A stretch of DNA of 64,000 nucleotides, taken from positions 23,959-87,958 of the forward strand of contig CACJPV010000005.1 of NCBI GenBank assembly GCA_902595425.1, given 5' to 3'. This document shows, piece after piece, positions 62,445 through 64,000 of the stretch; the first letter of the stretch is position 1; every line of letters begins with the position of its first letter. Position numbers and translations under genes: made by a program. This DNA is from an uncultured Alphaproteobacteria bacterium (GTDB lineage Bacteria; Pseudomonadota; Alphaproteobacteria; HIMB59; GCA-002718135). The notes under the pieces were generated by a model. That model was not told where the DNA came from. It was given only the letters and a program-made list of their open reading frames with translations, and did no database searches.

Positions 62445-62777
62445 ATGGCCCCTCAATTATTTACCATAAAAAAAAGAGCAACATTTGTCCATATTCGTGA
62501 CAAAGGTGTTTTCATTCGAAGTAAAAATATTAATGTACAAAAATTATTAAATCAAGATTTAGATGGAAGAATTGGAGTTGGTTATACTGCAACAAAAAAA
62601 ATCGGCAATGCTGTTAAAAGAAATAAAGCCAAAAGAATTATGAGAGAATTAGCAAAAAAAATATTGATAAAAGGTAAAACAAATACGTATTATGTGTTAA
62701 TAGCCAAATTATCAATTTTAGATACAAAGTTTAAAACCTTATTGGAAGAGATGGAGAGCATTATTCATGTTAAATAA
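62445..62777 (+). CDS. rnpA: Ribonuclease P protein component
   Basis: A 110 aa basic protein with the RNR motif [20 protein letters not shown]. It partners the RNase P RNA (rnpB, not in this window) to process tRNA 5' ends. It overlaps yidD by 11 nt. Confidence 0.96.
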   Translation: MAPQLFTIKKRATFVHIRDKGVFIRSKNINVQKLLNQDLDGRIGVGYTATKKIGNAVKRNKAKRIMRELAKKILIKGKTNTYYVLIAKLSILDTKFKTLLEEMESIIHVK

Positions 62778-63012
62778 AGTTGCAACCTTTCCCTTACTTG
62801 TACTTATACGTGGATATCAATTAATGATATCACCATTTTTAGGTTCGAATTGTCGTTTCATGCCTACTTGTTCTGAGTACGCTATGGAGTCATTGAAGTC
62901 ACATGGATTAATAAAAGGAAGTTATTTAACAATTAAAAGAATTGGAAAATGCCACCCATGGGGTGGTCATGGCTACGATCCCATACCAACAAAAAAGGTA
63001 GAAAACAAATGA
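62767..63012 (+). CDS. yidD: Membrane protein insertion efficiency factor YidD
   Basis: An 81 aa protein with [27 protein letters not shown] and [13 protein letters not shown], the full YidD signature. It assists YidC. It starts inside rnpA and overlaps yidC by 4 nt (ATGA). Confidence 0.97.
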   Translation: MLNKVATFPLLVLIRGYQLMISPFLGSNCRFMPTCSEYAMESLKSHGLIKGSYLTIKRIGKCHPWGGHGYDPIPTKKVENK

Positions 63013-64000
63013 ACGAACAAAAAAACTTATTTTTAGCAATAGCTATTTCAATTGCCATTATTGTTTTATTTCAATTTATTTTTCCAACTCCAATAACTGA
63101 ACCAGTTCAAAATGAAGAAAATGAAATTTTAGCGCCTGCTACATCAATTGATGATCAAAAAACAAATGTAGTTGAGATTGTAAAACCAAAAGAAGATATT
63201 CTCTCTGTTAATCAACGAGTAAAAATAAATACACCTTCTCTAACAGGGTCAATTAATCTAAAAGGTGCATTATTAGACGATCTAACACTCTCTAATTACA
63301 AGGTCAGTCTAGATAAAAAGTCAGAAAATATTGACTTATTATCACCTGATGGAACTTCCAACCCCTATTATATCGAATTAGGGTGGAAATCACTCGGCGA
63401 TCAAAAAATCCAACTTCCTAACTTAGAAACTGTTTGGAACACCGACTCAGCAAATCTTTTACCAGGCAATCAAGTAAACTTAAGCTGGATTAGTGATGAA
63501 AATAATACATTTATAATTAATATTTCTGTCGATGAAAATTATATGTTTTCAATAACTCAGAAGGTTATTAATAATAGCTCCAAAGAACTTGAAATATATC
63601 CATATAGACTAATCAAAAGAATAAATACACCAAAGACAATTAATTTTTTTATTTTGCATGAAGGTTTAATTAGTCTTGTAGATGATGAACTTCTTGAAAA
63701 AAGTTACGATGATTTACTTGATGATTGTTCAGCAAGTATGCCTGTAAAAGATGAGTTCTGTGATGCAAAAGGACAAGGTGGTTGGTTAGGGTTTACAGAT
63801 AAATATTGGATGTCTGTCTTAATTCCAGATCCTAATGAACCTATTAATGTAAATTATCGTCATGGAAATAATGGAAGAGATAACTTTAGAACTGGATATG
63901 TTGGAAAAATTTTCAAAATTGCACCTGGTGAGTCAATTCAATATGATGGCAAATTATTTGCAGGAGCAAAAAAATTAGATATTTTAAGTAACTACGACAA
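63009..64000 (+). CDS. yidC: Membrane protein insertase YidC (3' partial)
   Basis: Open from ATG 63009 to the right edge (330 codons seen). It starts [20 protein letters not shown] (first TM), followed by a low-complexity linker and the periplasmic beta-sandwich P1 domain ([18 protein letters not shown] is typical). The five-TM insertase core lies beyond the window. Its position after rpmH-rnpA-yidD confirms the call. Confidence 0.95.
   Translation, partial: MNEQKNLFLAIAISIAIIVLFQFIFPTPITEPVQNEENEILAPATSIDDQKTNVVEIVKPKEDILSVNQRVKINTPSLTGSINLKGALLDDLTLSNYKVSLDKKSENIDLLSPDGTSNPYYIELGWKSLGDQKIQLPNLETVWNTDSANLLPGNQVNLSWISDENNTFIINISVDENYMFSITQKVINNSSKELEIYPYRLIKRINTPKTINFFILHEGLISLVDDELLEKSYDDLLDDCSASMPVKDEFCDAKGQGGWLGFTDKYWMSVLIPDPNEPINVNYRHGNNGRDNFRTGYVGKIFKIAPGESIQYDGKLFAGAKKLDILSNYD

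Overview
The window reads as a gene-dense, AT-rich stretch of a streamlined, free-living marine Alphaproteobacterium, broadly SAR11/HIMB59-like in style. The lineage is inferred from gene content and order and was not tested. Supporting signs are very short intergenic gaps (none above about 250 bp), many 1-4 nt start/stop overlaps, several convergent genes whose ends overlap, a MarR-regulator/two-component trio plus petABC, a YbjN-ProC-COQ9/TetR-like-CsaA block, and the rpmH-rnpA-yidD-yidC order. I saw no tRNA or rRNA genes, CRISPR arrays, insertion sequences or phage genes.

Positions 1 to about 40.8 kb are accessory catabolism dominated by organosulfonate genes. On the plus strand at the left edge are a LacD/YihT-type aldolase (cut by the window edge), a fucose-isomerase-like sugar isomerase and a Gfo/Idh/MocA protein. 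Converging on them is a long minus-strand gene string (14570 to 3339). It encodes an oligopeptide-type ABC importer, an EamA transporter, an aldose mutarotase, both subunits of a ComD/ComE-type sulfopyruvate decarboxylase, a YihV-like sugar kinase and an SlcC-like 2-hydroxyacid dehydrogenase. Together these read as a route from sulfoquinovose to sulfolactaldehyde plus DHAP, then from sulfolactate through sulfopyruvate to sulfoacetaldehyde.

From 14.7 to 17.3 kb lie a phosphonate-monoester-hydrolase-type sulfatase-fold enzyme and a core-MetE protein. From 17.3 to 21.7 kb is an omega-amino-acid aminotransferase / alanine dehydrogenase / ureohydrolase / DUF1989 string. From 21.8 to 25.8 kb come a phosphate acetyltransferase, a second EamA transporter, an SDR and an HpsN-like (sulfopropanediol) dehydrogenase. 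From 25.8 to 29.4 kb are cysNC, cysD and cysQ (sulfate activation and PAP removal). From 29.4 to 33.1 kb is a Rieske oxygenase with a TMADH-type demethylase and a CMD-family protein. From 33.1 to 40.8 kb are a Ca/Na antiporter, a TRAP transporter, an IseJ-like GMC dehydrogenase and an unmistakable sulfoacetaldehyde acetyltransferase (xsc).

Inferred integration: sulfoquinovose, isethionate, and possibly taurine feed sulfoacetaldehyde. Xsc splits it to sulfite and acetyl phosphate, and Pta makes acetyl-CoA. DHPS would enter as sulfolactate. The missing steps are a sulfolactaldehyde dehydrogenase and an obvious sulfite oxidase or exporter.

From 40.9 kb to the end the window is housekeeping: uvrC-pgsA-moaD-moaE, ilvE, MarR/OmpR-type/EnvZ-like regulators, csaA-proC-ybjN, ubiK, lgt-midA-pgeF, prs-rplY-pth-ychF, petABC, trmL, a pirin, a short CCA-type nucleotidyltransferase, panC, and rpmH-rnpA-yidD-yidC (the last cut by the window edge).
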